DNA from: Meira nashicola
Lineage: Eukaryota; Basidiomycota; Exobasidiomycetes; Exobasidiales; Brachybasidiaceae
Assembly (NCBI GenBank): GCA_001600355.1
Contig: BCJU01000020.1
Location: 1 to 13,405, forward strand
DNA length: 13,405 nucleotides
Direction of reading: 5' to 3'
The translations under genes and the position numbers were made by a program. The notes below the pieces were generated by a model. The model saw only the letters and a program-made list of their open reading frames with translations. It was not told the DNA's origin and ran no database searches. Position 1 is the first letter of the stretch. Each line of letters starts with the position of its first letter. Shown here one piece after another: positions 1-7,879 of this stretch.

Positions 1-2
1 CT

Positions 3-337
3 GATGAAACGTTTTTATTTCATGTTTTATCTTCTATTGGAATTATTGAAGATTACATTAAAAGACAATTTGTAGGCTATCAAGGGAACAAGATCATCTT
101 ACAAGATTATTCATTACAATGCCGTATTCCTAAAGGAGATGTTAGAATATTTCATTTGTATAACTTCGACGATCAAATCAGGTTTCAAGGTAAGTTATCG
201 TTTATGTGTTTTTTGTTTAGCAGGTCCTGATCTCTTCTTCTCTTTTATAAACAGTTTGCCATGGGTATCTCTTACCAAGAGAATTACTGGAAAGCATCCT
301 TGACAGGATTATGGTTTTAGTAAAGACTATATTGTGA
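3..337 (+). CDS. 3' end of an unidentified gene, two exons
   Basis: The window opens inside a coding exon. The frame starting at base 3 is open for 62 codons (beginning DETFLFHVLSSIGIIEDY, later IPKGDVRIFHLYNFDD) and runs into a canonical GTAAGT donor at 190. Joining base 189 to base 255 keeps the frame and adds a helical-looking tail (CHGYLLPRELLESILDRIMV) that ends at TGA 335-337, giving 89 visible C-terminal residues. Without splicing the frame would stop at 228-230. I do not recognise the family. The start of the visible part is hydrophobic and could be the end of a membrane or core helix, and nothing catalytic can be seen. The gene's 5' part lies outside the window. An alternative acceptor at 220 or 223 would give a different tail ending at 303, but would need an intron of only 31-34 bases. 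Confidence 0.6.
190..254 (+). other. Spliceosomal intron, 65 nt
   Basis: The donor is GTAAGT at 190-195. A CTGAT branch-point match (CTRAY) lies at 227-231, followed by a pyrimidine-rich tract and the acceptor AAACAG ending at 254. The intron interrupts a codon after its first base (phase 1). Length and signal spacing are typical of fungal introns. It is the only intron I can support in the window. Confidence 0.65.
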
Positions 338-783
338 TACTAGCATTACGTGTATGAAATGCAGGTTAGATTGTTTCCACACTTTGCTCTTTTTTATGCC
401 GTCCGTCAAATTTATATCGATCCACCGACACTAATGAATATGCATAATTTGATTATAGAACACATATTTTAAGTGACACGCTTGCGGACAAGTCTCTTCG
501 GTACCCGCGTTTTCCATATGGTTCATCCATCGGTGCCGCAAATTTGACAAGCCGAGCGCGCTAAGAATTATTCAAAGCCCGCTTAAGCTTTCTCTGCAAC
601 ATATCACCTGTTTTCGGTAAATGCGACCAGCATTTCGGTAAATTATAGGAGTGAAGTCAAATTGAAGGATGCATATAAGTTAGATAAAGTTTAATAGCAA
701 GTGTTGAGATATTTAAGAAGCATTCATATTTTTTTCATAATATCTTATACCCCGCTTAAAACTTCTGTTAACTTGACACCAAC
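338..783 (+). promoter_or_regulatory. Spacer and promoter of the MDR reductase gene
   Basis: No gene is seen in these 446 bases. Bases 480-600 are a GC-rich patch in otherwise AT-rich DNA and hold a GCGGACAA motif at 484-491. TTTCGGTAAAT occurs at 612-622 and 633-643. A TATA-like TATAAG lies at 674-679, 110 bases before the ATG, with one AGATAA (GATA-type) at 682-687. CCGCTTAA occurs twice, at 579-586 and 752-759. The 3' half probably includes the 5' leader of the reductase mRNA. Confidence 0.5.
612..643 (+). repeat. 11-bp direct repeat, 21-bp period
   Basis: TTTCGGTAAAT occurs exactly at 612-622 and again at 633-643, start to start 21 bases, or two helical turns. It lies 31 bases upstream of the TATA-like element of the MDR gene, which suits paired binding sites for a regulator. 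The regulator is unknown. Confidence 0.5.
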
Positions 784-1899
784 ATGCTTACTCCAAATCC
801 TAGAATCGTTTTTGTTAAACGACCAATCGGTCAATACAAAGCAGGCGAGCATACAATTTTTGATTCTAGTAAATCTATCGATATCGAAAATGTTCCTTTA
901 AACGGTGGATTTTTAACTCGATTAATATTTTTAAGTCCTGAACCTTATCTTCGGCACCGAATGCGAGAGCCAAAAGAATCTGGTTATTCCTCAACTTGGA
1001 AATTACAAGCTCCACCAACGAGCTTTGGATTGATCGAAGTCATCCGTAGCGAAGATCCTACAATCAAAGTTGGTACTAAAATGTATGCAAACACACCATG
1101 GGAACTTTATACAGTTCAACCATACGCTGAATCGCGTTATGACTTAAGTGTTCATGATCCAACACCCGGTTTAATCGATTTTGACAGTATTCCATTTAGT
1201 CCAGTAGAAAATCCTGATCCGACAAGCTTACCATGGACGGCATTTGCAGGACCTTTAGGAATTCCAGGTTTTGCTGCTTATTTTGGTTGGAGAGAATTTT
1301 GTCAAGATACTATTAAAAAAGGACAAATCGTTTTCGTTTCTTCAGCAGCAGGTGCAACGGGCAGTTTAGTTGTTCAACTTGCAAAACAATCTGGTGCTGT
1401 TGTGATTGGTTCAGCAGGAACGGATGAGAAGTGTGAAAAAGTGAAAAGATTAGGAGCAGATTTCACAATAAATTATAAAAAACAATCAATCGAAAATTTT
1501 TTTAAAGACAATAAGTTCTTAATCGATTTTTATTGGGATAACGTAGGTGGAAAAACTTTAGAAGAAGTTTTGTTAAATATGAATTTAGAAGGAACAATTA
1601 TTTGTTGTGGTCAAGTTGCCGAATATGATTTAGAATTTAAAAATAATTATGGAATCAAATCTACAATTGAAATTTTCAAAAGAAGACTTCGAATTTTTGG
1701 TTTTATTCAAAAAGATTTAAGAATGAAATATTGGGANGATTTTTTAAACTTTATGCCTAAAATGCTTATTACCAACGAAATCAAATTTGACACATATGAT
1801 GTACAAGGTCTGGAAAATAGTGGGAAAGCTCTGATGGATACATTGGAAGGCAAAAATACGGGTAAAACGGTTGTGCTAGTATCTGAACCCAGCAAATAA
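784..1899 (+). CDS. MDR-family NADP-dependent reductase (zinc-free, alkenal/enone type)
   Basis: This 371-residue protein belongs to the medium-chain dehydrogenase/reductase superfamily, in the zinc-free leukotriene B4 dehydrogenase/alkenal double-bond reductase branch. Those enzymes reduce the C=C bond of alpha,beta-unsaturated aldehydes or ketones with NADPH in the cytosol. Residues 1-150 form the GroES-like substrate domain. The Rossmann domain carries SSAAGATGSLVVQLAK (186-201), the nucleotide-binding glycine motif, followed by GSAGTDEKCEKVKRLGAD. The family hallmark DFYWDNVGG is at 248-256. No Zn-ligand cysteine/histidine set is visible. The length is slightly above the usual 330-350 because of a longer N-terminal section. 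The first in-frame ATG was taken as the start, and the protein begins with the typical N-P-R-I-V-F-V-K-R-P pattern. Residue 318 is ambiguous because of one N. The true substrate cannot be read from the sequence. Confidence 0.88.
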   Translation: MLTPNPRIVFVKRPIGQYKAGEHTIFDSSKSIDIENVPLNGGFLTRLIFLSPEPYLRHRMREPKESGYSSTWKLQAPPTSFGLIEVIRSEDPTIKVGTKMYANTPWELYTVQPYAESRYDLSVHDPTPGLIDFDSIPFSPVENPDPTSLPWTAFAGPLGIPGFAAYFGWREFCQDTIKKGQIVFVSSAAGATGSLVVQLAKQSGAVVIGSAGTDEKCEKVKRLGADFTINYKKQSIENFFKDNKFLIDFYWDNVGGKTLEEVLLNMNLEGTIICCGQVAEYDLEFKNNYGIKSTIEIFKRRLRIFGFIQKDLRMKYWXDFLNFMPKMLITNEIKFDTYDVQGLENSGKALMDTLEGKNTGKTVVLVSEPSK

Positions 1900-1973
1900 G
1901 AGAATTACGCGGCAACTCTTTTAGTCTGTCTTGGGCACGTAACGGGCTCATTGCGTGTAATTATTTATTTCTT

Positions 1974-1982
1974 TATAAATAA
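1974..1982 (+). promoter_or_regulatory. TATA box of the GNAT gene
   Basis: TATAAATAA lies in the 104-base gap between the MDR stop and the GNAT gene. It is 30 bases before the first ATG (2004) and 57 before the second (2031). Other genes here have the TATA 66-110 bases before the ATG, so the second ATG may be the one used. The 10-mer ACGGGCTCAT at 1942-1951 sits just upstream. Confidence 0.55.
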
Positions 1983-2003
1983 TTTCTTTCTCTCTTGACG
2001 ATC

Positions 2004-2837
2004 ATGATAATATATTCATCAACTAAGAATATGAAAGGAACCATAAATAGCGGCCTAGAATGTTCTGAACAGTTTGTTGAATTTTGGGAGGATTTAATCA
2101 AAGAACCTGGTGCAAAAGGAGATAAACAAGATGGAATTATAATCAGATGGGCTGATACTAGCTTTATTTTTTGCAATGCTCTCATTTTTGATGATGCTGA
2201 AATTGATAAAGTCGAATTAAATAAATGCCTTTTATTTGCTCTTGAATTTATGCGAAGGAAGAAAAATTCTGGTATATTCTTAATTGTTGAAGAATTATTA
2301 ACACAAGAAGCACGTTTAAACTTTCAAGAAAGAATAAAAGAAGTAGGATTTTCAGGTTCGGAAGTGCAATATGGTATGTCAGGAGATATCAGTAAACTTG
2401 AAGAACCATTTCATCCCGATCTTCAATCTAAACGTATATCAACACAAGAAGATTTAAATGCGTTTGGAGTGATTCATTCGAATGCACATAAATCTCCATC
2501 ATCCAATTTCACTGATAATTTTAAAATATCAAAATTTTGGACAGAAGTTGNACATGTTTTTATTGGTTTTACTGAAGCAGGTCATAAGCCTGTTTGTTGT
2601 GCAGCAGCTTTTCCCGTTNATGGTTCTCTATATCTTGTTGGAGTTTCAACTGAACCCGAATATCAACGTAGAGGTTATGGTGAATTGATTACACGTAAAG
2701 TTCTTTATGAAGGTGGAAAAGCATATGGACTTGATCGTGTAACTTTTCAATCAACCGAAATGGCACTGCCAATATATAANNGTATGGGAATGAAANTTGA
2801 TTGTATAGTTCATATTTTATTGTACAAAAAAACTTGA
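2004..2837 (+). CDS. GNAT-family N-acetyltransferase
   Basis: This 277-residue protein has a C-terminal GNAT acetyl-CoA-dependent acetyltransferase domain (about residues 130-277) and an N-terminal part of about 125 residues with no motif I recognise. GNAT motif A is clear: LYLVGVSTEPEYQRRGYGEL, with the acetyl-CoA pyrophosphate-binding QRRGYG at 221-226. Motif B follows as ALPIYxxMGM, the usual 'LY..mGF' element. It should transfer an acetyl group to an amine of a small molecule or protein; the acceptor cannot be told. The start is the first ATG in frame (2004); the frame itself extends 9 bases further upstream without an ATG. A second ATG at 2031 would shorten the protein by 9 residues and fits the TATA spacing better. 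Five scattered N bases blur residues 183, 206, 258, 259 and 265. The gene follows the MDR gene in the same direction after 104 bases. Confidence 0.82.
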   Translation: MIIYSSTKNMKGTINSGLECSEQFVEFWEDLIKEPGAKGDKQDGIIIRWADTSFIFCNALIFDDAEIDKVELNKCLLFALEFMRRKKNSGIFLIVEELLTQEARLNFQERIKEVGFSGSEVQYGMSGDISKLEEPFHPDLQSKRISTQEDLNAFGVIHSNAHKSPSSNFTDNFKISKFWTEVXHVFIGFTEAGHKPVCCAAAFPVXGSLYLVGVSTEPEYQRRGYGELITRKVLYEGGKAYGLDRVTFQSTEMALPIYXXMGMKXDCIVHILLYKKT

Positions 2838-3387
2838 ANTATAATTGATTTCCANCTTCTTAACTCTACCTTCGATAAAACACANAACNTGATTGTTTTT
2901 AGGTACTGAACTTTGTTAATGTATCTATTGCTTAAAGAAGATACCTCGGAGTGACATACTTAATTTCGTTAAAGAAAGTAGGGCGTTTCGAACGTCACCG
3001 CATGCATATAGCTAGAGCACCTAAATAGATTTCGCCGTAAGCATATAACATATAAGCCGAAGAGGAAAGCAAGATCTACGAAACAATTACATAAAAAGGC
3101 TAACGGGCCTTTTGCTTCATACGGCCGGCATCTGAACGTACGTACATACAATACAACCGCAACCATGCTTTATATCCTCGGACTTCAACAATGCGGACAA
3201 ATGGGGCTTCTTATCTGAACAATGCAAGTAGGCTAAATACCTATTCGAAAGTTGCTGTCAAATTCTCGGCTCGGCTTTTTACTCTTTATGACTTTTGTAC
3301 CTGACAGGTCTATGCAGGAAAGACTTTATTTGACGTGGGGAAATTGAATTAAGCGCAGCGCGCGGGACTGATTAGAACTATTAGCCA

Positions 3388-3399
3388 CGCAGCGCTGCG
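3388..3399. repeat. GC-rich perfect palindrome CGCAGCGCTGCG
   Basis: This is a 12-bp perfect palindrome in AT-rich intergenic DNA. CGCTGCGC at 3393-3400 is the reverse complement of GCGCAGCG found at 3353-3360. The same 8-mer recurs at 13034-13041 (also as part of a palindrome) and 13106-13113. It is a candidate site for a dimeric regulator, and could also fold as a hairpin. Confidence 0.5.
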
Positions 3400-3516
3400 C
3401 TGGGCCTCTCTGGACCAGTTCTTTTTTAAATGTCAACGGACGGCGTCTCGGGGTATTCAGAGCAAGTCTTACGGGCTCATCTACATAATCTATACCGATA
3501 AAAATCTTCAATACCG

Positions 3517-3525
3517 TATAAATAG
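3517..3525 (+). promoter_or_regulatory. TATA box of the membrane-anchored FAD gene
   Basis: TATAAATAG starts 66 bases before the ATG at 3583, with an A at -3 of the start codon context (ACCATG). This is a strong match to the consensus TATA. Confidence 0.6.
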
Positions 3526-3582
3526 GGACGGTGTTCTCATGTTTTATCATTTCTCATATCCACATTACAATCGATTCTCACC

Positions 3583-5172
3583 ATGTCTTTCCTTCAAATA
3601 TCCGGATATATAGTTTTTGTTATTATAGTTATTTCTCTTGGAATTCGTCAAAGATGGAAAAAGATAATTGAACATTCTACTGCAACACAAACAATCATCA
3701 ATGAAGCCAAAGTGATGAAACAATTACCCACACAAAAGATTGATGAAACAGCAGTTATAATTGGAGCTGGAATTGGTGGTTGTTTAAGCGCAGCAATGCT
3801 TTCAAGACATTTTACTAGAGTTATTATGATTGATCCGGTTGATATTGATCGAAACCCACATTCTTATATTAGTCAAATCGATCAAGCTCATTTAATCGGT
3901 CCAATAACACTTCATGCTTGTGAATCACTTTGGCCAAATGGTATTTTTTTAAAAGAATTAGAAAAATATGGTGGTAATTTAACAAGTAATATAGAACATC
4001 CAAACGAATTTTGTACAAAATCAGGATATCTAGTCTGGTCAAATAAAATTCGTGGCTTTGACGAAAAACCTCCTAGAAGTATTCGAGCTTCACGTATGAA
4101 AGTACATCATGTTTTAAGACATTTAGTTCAATCACAAACTTCAAACGTTGAATTCGTTTTAGGAAAAGTAAAAAAAATTCATTGTGATGATCAAAATTCA
4201 AAATTTATCAAATCGATCGATGTTATTCAAATGTCAAAAGATTATATCAAGAACATCTCTTGCTCATTCTTGGTGGATTGTTCTGGCTCGTCAAATGCTT
4301 ATCGCAATTTAATCTATCAAAATTCGAATTTCACTTTGCCAGAAAAAGAGGAATATTGCATGCACGTTCAATATTCTACAAACACGATGGAATTACACCC
4401 AGATTTACAATTAAGATGGCCAAAGATTAAAACTGTGAAGCATCATAAAGATGAAACCTATAATTCTACTGGTACTGTTGCAATTTTAAATCCTTCATTA
4501 ACGAATGAAAAAGACTTTTGGATAATGATGAGAAGTGATAATAGCAAAATTAATATAGCAAATATGAGCTACGATTCAAAACCATTATCAGAAATGCCTA
4601 AAACGATTGATGAAATACAAAATGGTTGGAATGCGAGTCATTTTGCTGTAACCGGAAAAGAAAAAGAACCTTGGTTTAATGAAGTGATGGATTTATTAAG
4701 AGAGAACGAAGAATTGACAGGCGAAAAAATAAAAAATGTTCGTTATCGTGATTATCAATCCTATTGTCTTCAATCAACTAGAGATAATTTACCACAAAAT
4801 ATGATCCTTTTAGGAGATACATTCTGTAAGCTTAACCCTGCTTTTGGACAAGGATGTCAAAAAGCTTCAAGCGAAGTGATGATTTTAAACAATTTATTTT
4901 TAAATTCTCAAGATTCATCAAGAGGAAAAAAACCACAGCAAAGTCTACAATTACGCCTTGATAAAATTATATCAGAATATTGTGCTAAACAAGAAATCTA
5001 TGCAAAAAGGTTATTCTTTTTAAATCGTGCTTTAGATTTAAGTCAAATAGAAGTTATCAAAGCTAATCCTCACCTTTCACCTAAAACAGGAGCTTTCGTT
5101 CGTTTTTTAAGTAAAGGAATGTGGCTTGGATCGCTAAAAATGAAGATTCAAATCTGGGAGATTTATTTCTGA
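3583..5172 (+). CDS. Membrane-anchored FAD-dependent oxidoreductase (PHBH-like fold)
   Basis: This 529-residue flavoprotein resembles the 2-polyprenyl-6-methoxyphenol hydroxylase-like FAD oxidoreductases, which hydroxylate or epoxidise using NAD(P)H and O2. A hydrophobic helix at residues 6-21 (ISGYIVFVIIVISLGI) followed by a basic stretch (RQRWKK) suggests a single N-terminal membrane anchor, with the catalytic domain facing the cytosol. The FAD-binding Rossmann motif is VIIGAGIGG (58-66), with an acidic D84 at the end of strand beta-2. FLVDCSGSSN corresponds to the 'vvDaTGRgS' element. LLGDTFCKLNPAFGQGC (409-425) is the second FAD-contacting GD motif and is highly typical. A long linker (20-55) separates anchor and domain. 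No strong substrate clue remains; aromatic, quinone or polyprenyl compounds are possible. No intron and no N calls interrupt it. Confidence 0.83.
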   Translation: MSFLQISGYIVFVIIVISLGIRQRWKKIIEHSTATQTIINEAKVMKQLPTQKIDETAVIIGAGIGGCLSAAMLSRHFTRVIMIDPVDIDRNPHSYISQIDQAHLIGPITLHACESLWPNGIFLKELEKYGGNLTSNIEHPNEFCTKSGYLVWSNKIRGFDEKPPRSIRASRMKVHHVLRHLVQSQTSNVEFVLGKVKKIHCDDQNSKFIKSIDVIQMSKDYIKNISCSFLVDCSGSSNAYRNLIYQNSNFTLPEKEEYCMHVQYSTNTMELHPDLQLRWPKIKTVKHHKDETYNSTGTVAILNPSLTNEKDFWIMMRSDNSKINIANMSYDSKPLSEMPKTIDEIQNGWNASHFAVTGKEKEPWFNEVMDLLRENEELTGEKIKNVRYRDYQSYCLQSTRDNLPQNMILLGDTFCKLNPAFGQGCQKASSEVMILNNLFLNSQDSSRGKKPQQSLQLRLDKIISEYCAKQEIYAKRLFFLNRALDLSQIEVIKANPHLSPKTGAFVRFLSKGMWLGSLKMKIQIWEIYF

Positions 5173-5833
5173 GCATTAATCTGTCAGGGACTGGAGTACC
5201 TGCTCAACTCTTACAACCTTCAAACTTTTTACGAATTGTATATGGTGCTCTTTTTCTGTAAATTACGTCTATGAAAACTTGTATATACCTCTCTTACACC
5301 ACAATTTATTCTATGTCATTTCCTTAACAACTTTCGACCATAAAGCCGAAAGTTAAAAGGCAAAGGACTGTATCACCTGATCCAAAATTCAATCTGTTGT
5401 ACAATTGAATCACATAATAAAGAATAAACAGCTGTACAGGTCAAGTCACCGCTAAACAGTCTAAAGGCGGCGCTATGGTGCATAGGGCCCGTTCTTTAGA
5501 AAACTATAAGGCCAAAGTGTGATTCATACGAGAAGAGCAGAGAAGACGTCCGGACACACCTTCAAGTGAGTGTCTGCTATACAGAAATGAATATTATTAG
5601 TAAACGTGACCGTTCGAAAGAAATAGAAAATTCGATTGACAGGTTCTTTAGCCCCTTTATCGGTGATTTTGTTGTTCTCCAGGATTGTTCGTAGTGCGAT
5701 TATAGATTACCAATAAGCCCGATTTGGTTTAATTAAAATAAATATGCCAATTCTGCAATGGAGGTCTATAATGAGTGGTAAAGTGGCATAAATTTTTAAA
5801 AAACGGGGTTCGCGCATATCAGGCGCCGCATAT

Positions 5834-5847
5834 AGTTTAATTAAACT
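5834..5847. repeat. AT-rich palindrome AGTTTAATTAAACT
   Basis: This 14-bp perfect palindrome lies in the adhesin promoter. Its core GTTTAATTAAA is also present at 5727-5737, 108 bases upstream. It could be a homeodomain-type or dimer site, but AT-rich palindromes also arise easily by chance. Confidence 0.35.
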
Positions 5848-6260
5848 TTTAAATTGATTTTTTAAGATTTATATTGTACTAACTTGATCATCCTAGCATA
5901 AATTAGAAGTCAAAATAAGCCAATCTGAAACCAAAATCCTAAATCAAGTGGGAAAAAGATCAAATTAGCCAAAACTACTCGAAACAATATAAATAAGTCT
6001 TGCTTTTGATTTATACTTCGATTGCCCTTTCCGTATATGAACTTTCCAATCATAAAGCGTTGTAACATTCCTTATGTTGACACCAAGCCTTCCATCTCTA
6101 TGACAAATTCTAGTCGATATCCAATTCTATACCTTCACAGCATGGCGTGATGTTGCTGCTATTCTGTTTTGACCAACTGTAATCATTTGCATTCGGAATT
6201 GTCTTCAAATTGTTNGCCGTTTTGNGNTTNTTGATATNAAACAACACTCTTTTGCATAAN

Positions 6261-6268
6261 TATAAAAG
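6261..6268 (+). promoter_or_regulatory. TATA box of the adhesin gene
   Basis: TATAAAAG lies 71 bases before the ATG at 6332. This spacing matches the other genes of the window and supports the chosen start. Confidence 0.6.
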
Positions 6269-6331
6269 CTACCGATCAATNCTACNCATTTATCCCCCNA
6301 GCCTTATTGAATAGTATTTATCCNCTTTATC

Positions 6332-7399
6332 ATGCNTTTCCTCGCTTTTTTAGTTCTCTTTATNATTCCGACNTTAGCTTCACCAGCTGTTGATCGTCGA
6401 GCACAAGATGGTCATCATCCACATCCCCATCCCCGCCCATCGCCTGCTGATACTNTAACAACNTATTGGACCGGATCATTCACAAGCACATATACCACCA
6501 AACCAACAAACGGTCGTCCAACTGTGATTGTTGAAACTCCTATTCCTACTACAACTCTTTTTGATAACGATTCTACAGCCAGTACTTATACAACTGCACA
6601 ATCAAATGGCACTCCAATCGTAGTTGTTGAGGAGCCTTATATTACTCAAACAAGTGATTATACAGGTACAACAACTTCTACGATTACAAAAGGTGGAACT
6701 ATTATCGTTGAAACACCTTATCCAACAATTACAACTTCTTATACTGGTACAACTACAACGACCATCACTTCAACGATTAATGGAAAGCCAACAGTTGTTG
6801 TTGAAACTCCATGTGTAGATCCTCAAAGTTGGAATTGGGCTCATTATGCATCATCTTATGTAGATGATGGTACAGTAAAGATTTACTCAGTAACACCTTT
6901 TAAAACCCAAACACCTGATGATTCAGGTATAACTGAATTTCCTTCGATTGATATACAAACGGCGACTACAGGCTCGACTGGAACATTTTATAACGGTCAA
7001 AATCAAGTAAGCACAAATCTTTATTTCTTAGATCATACAACTTATTTTAAAGTTCTTGTTTCTGGAGATTATACTTTAACTTTTACAAAGATTGATAATC
7101 AAGCTAACTTTTGGTATGGTAATTCGGCTTATTCGGGTTGGAATGATGATAATGGATTCGTATATGGTCATCTTCTCTTTGCTACTTCCACACCTGTTAC
7201 AATAACTCTTTCTGGCTTACAAGCAGGTTCTTATGTTCCTCTACGTGCTTCTTTGATTAATAGTGGAGGACCAAGTACTTTAGCATTTACCGTATCATAC
7301 CCTAATGGCACTGTCGTTCCAATTCAAGATTTCGTTCAACGTTCTTGCTCTCAACCAAATAAAACTCCTGCTTTCCCACCATGGGGTCAAGAGACTTGA
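6332..7399 (+). CDS. Secreted cell-surface adhesin with Thr-rich repeats and GLEYA-type domain
   Basis: This 355-residue protein has a signal peptide (about 1-17, blurred by N calls), a dibasic RR at 22-23 that could be a Kex2-type processing site, and a His/Pro-rich stretch HHPHPHPRPSP (28-38). Four degenerate Thr-rich repeats ending in V-V-E-T-P follow (46-160). The C-terminal domain (about 218-339) reads as a GLEYA/PA14-like adhesin domain: SGDYTLTFTKIDNQANFWYG, SAYSGW, then AGSYVPLRASLINSGGPS and a final Cys 339. Such domains bind glycans at the cell surface. Cys161 and Cys339 flank the domain and may pair. N-glycosylation sequons are at 79, 92, 325 and 343. There is no C-terminal hydrophobic GPI signal, so wall attachment must be by other means or the protein is released. 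Repeats first and GLEYA last recalls fission-yeast adhesins. Where lectins of this fold often have a DD pair, this protein has D255-N256. Confidence 0.8.
   Translation: MXFLAFLVLFXIPXLASPAVDRRAQDGHHPHPHPRPSPADTXTXYWTGSFTSTYTTKPTNGRPTVIVETPIPTTTLFDNDSTASTYTTAQSNGTPIVVVEEPYITQTSDYTGTTTSTITKGGTIIVETPYPTITTSYTGTTTTTITSTINGKPTVVVETPCVDPQSWNWAHYASSYVDDGTVKIYSVTPFKTQTPDDSGITEFPSIDIQTATTGSTGTFYNGQNQVSTNLYFLDHTTYFKVLVSGDYTLTFTKIDNQANFWYGNSAYSGWNDDNGFVYGHLLFATSTPVTITLSGLQAGSYVPLRASLINSGGPSTLAFTVSYPNGTVVPIQDFVQRSCSQPNKTPAFPPWGQET
6467..6811 (+). repeat. Four degenerate coding repeats in the adhesin
   Basis: The units are protein residues 46-70 (WTGSFTSTYTT through VIVETP), 76-102 (ending VVVEEP), 109-129 (DYTGTTTSTITK through IIVETP) and 136-160 (SYTGTTTTTITS through VVVETP). 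The pattern is (Y/W)TG(S/T)(F/T)T(S/T)T(Y/I)T, a short G/N linker, then a VVETP end, with a period near 30 residues. They are flocculin-like, heavily O-mannosylatable stalk repeats, diverged enough at DNA level that slippage is probably rare. Confidence 0.75.
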
Positions 7400-7879
7400 A
7401 CGCCGTTATTTTGATGTTTGATTCACTTTCAGTACTAAAGTCTTTTTGCTGGAATATGCTTACCCAAAACATTTGACAAGTTAACACCTTTCGCCTTCTG
7501 TTATATTGTAAACAAAGTTTAGTCTTATTTTTCTTCCTTTATACCTTATTTTATATTCAAGTTTGTATCGTGACAAACAGTAAGATAAATCAAATGTACA
7601 TACATGAGAAAGTCACTTATATCCTTTATTTGGACCTTTATTAGTGTGATGTGCTTCCTGCGGCTCGGTGAGAACGAATATGCTATACCCGTACGAGTAC
7701 ATTAGCAGACAATCTCTTTAGAATGATAATTTGCTCGTTTAATTTCTTACCCAATATTATATCTTTTCAAAACGACGCTAAATCAAATCGACATCCCGAA
7801 CATACAATGAAATCGTTTCAAGCTAACCCTTACTAACCCCACATTTATCTCTTTTTTTGCGCTAAAACGTGAGAAGGCT

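Larger units (their letters stand above)
2838..3582 (+). promoter_or_regulatory. Spacer and promoter of the membrane-anchored FAD gene
   Basis: No credible gene is seen in these 745 bases; short minus-strand frames show no domain or codon pattern. The left 60 bases contain several N calls. Notable sites are ACGGGC at 3103-3108, GCGGACAA at 3193-3200, GCGCAGCG at 3353-3360 and (minus strand) 3393-3400, and ACGGGCTCAT at 3471-3480. A possible stem (AGAACT 3374-3379 with AGTTCT 3417-3422, then a T run) encloses the GC palindrome. The core promoter is the TATA at 3517. Confidence 0.45.
5173..6331 (+). promoter_or_regulatory. Large spacer and promoter of the adhesin gene
   Basis: These 1159 bases hold no gene I can support, on either strand, and no transposon remnant. 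The first 250 bases are the 3' region of the FAD gene (AATAAAG and GAATAAA near 5416-5427). Around 5460-5500 is a GC patch with GCCCGT (ACGGGC on the minus strand) at 5487-5492. GTTTAATTAAA occurs at 5727-5737 and 5835-5845. GGCGCC lies near 5822. Single N calls crowd the last 120 bases. Long promoters are usual for regulated fungal adhesins. Confidence 0.45.

Noticed and set aside
1995..2003. TTG as the start of the GNAT gene
   Set aside because: Fungal nuclear genes start at ATG almost without exception; ATG 2004 follows in the same frame.
2969..3166. 65-codon minus-strand frame in the spacer
   Set aside because: No start context, domain or coding composition; it is Cys- and Arg-rich as expected of random translation.
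3353..3427. Possible tRNA or other pol III gene (GC-rich stem followed by a T run)
   Set aside because: No A box, no GGTTCGANNCC B box and no cloverleaf can be drawn; only a hairpin around the palindrome.
3326..3550. 74-codon minus-strand frame in the spacer
   Set aside because: It covers the GC-rich palindromes and the TATA box of the downstream gene, and the peptide shows no recognisable family.
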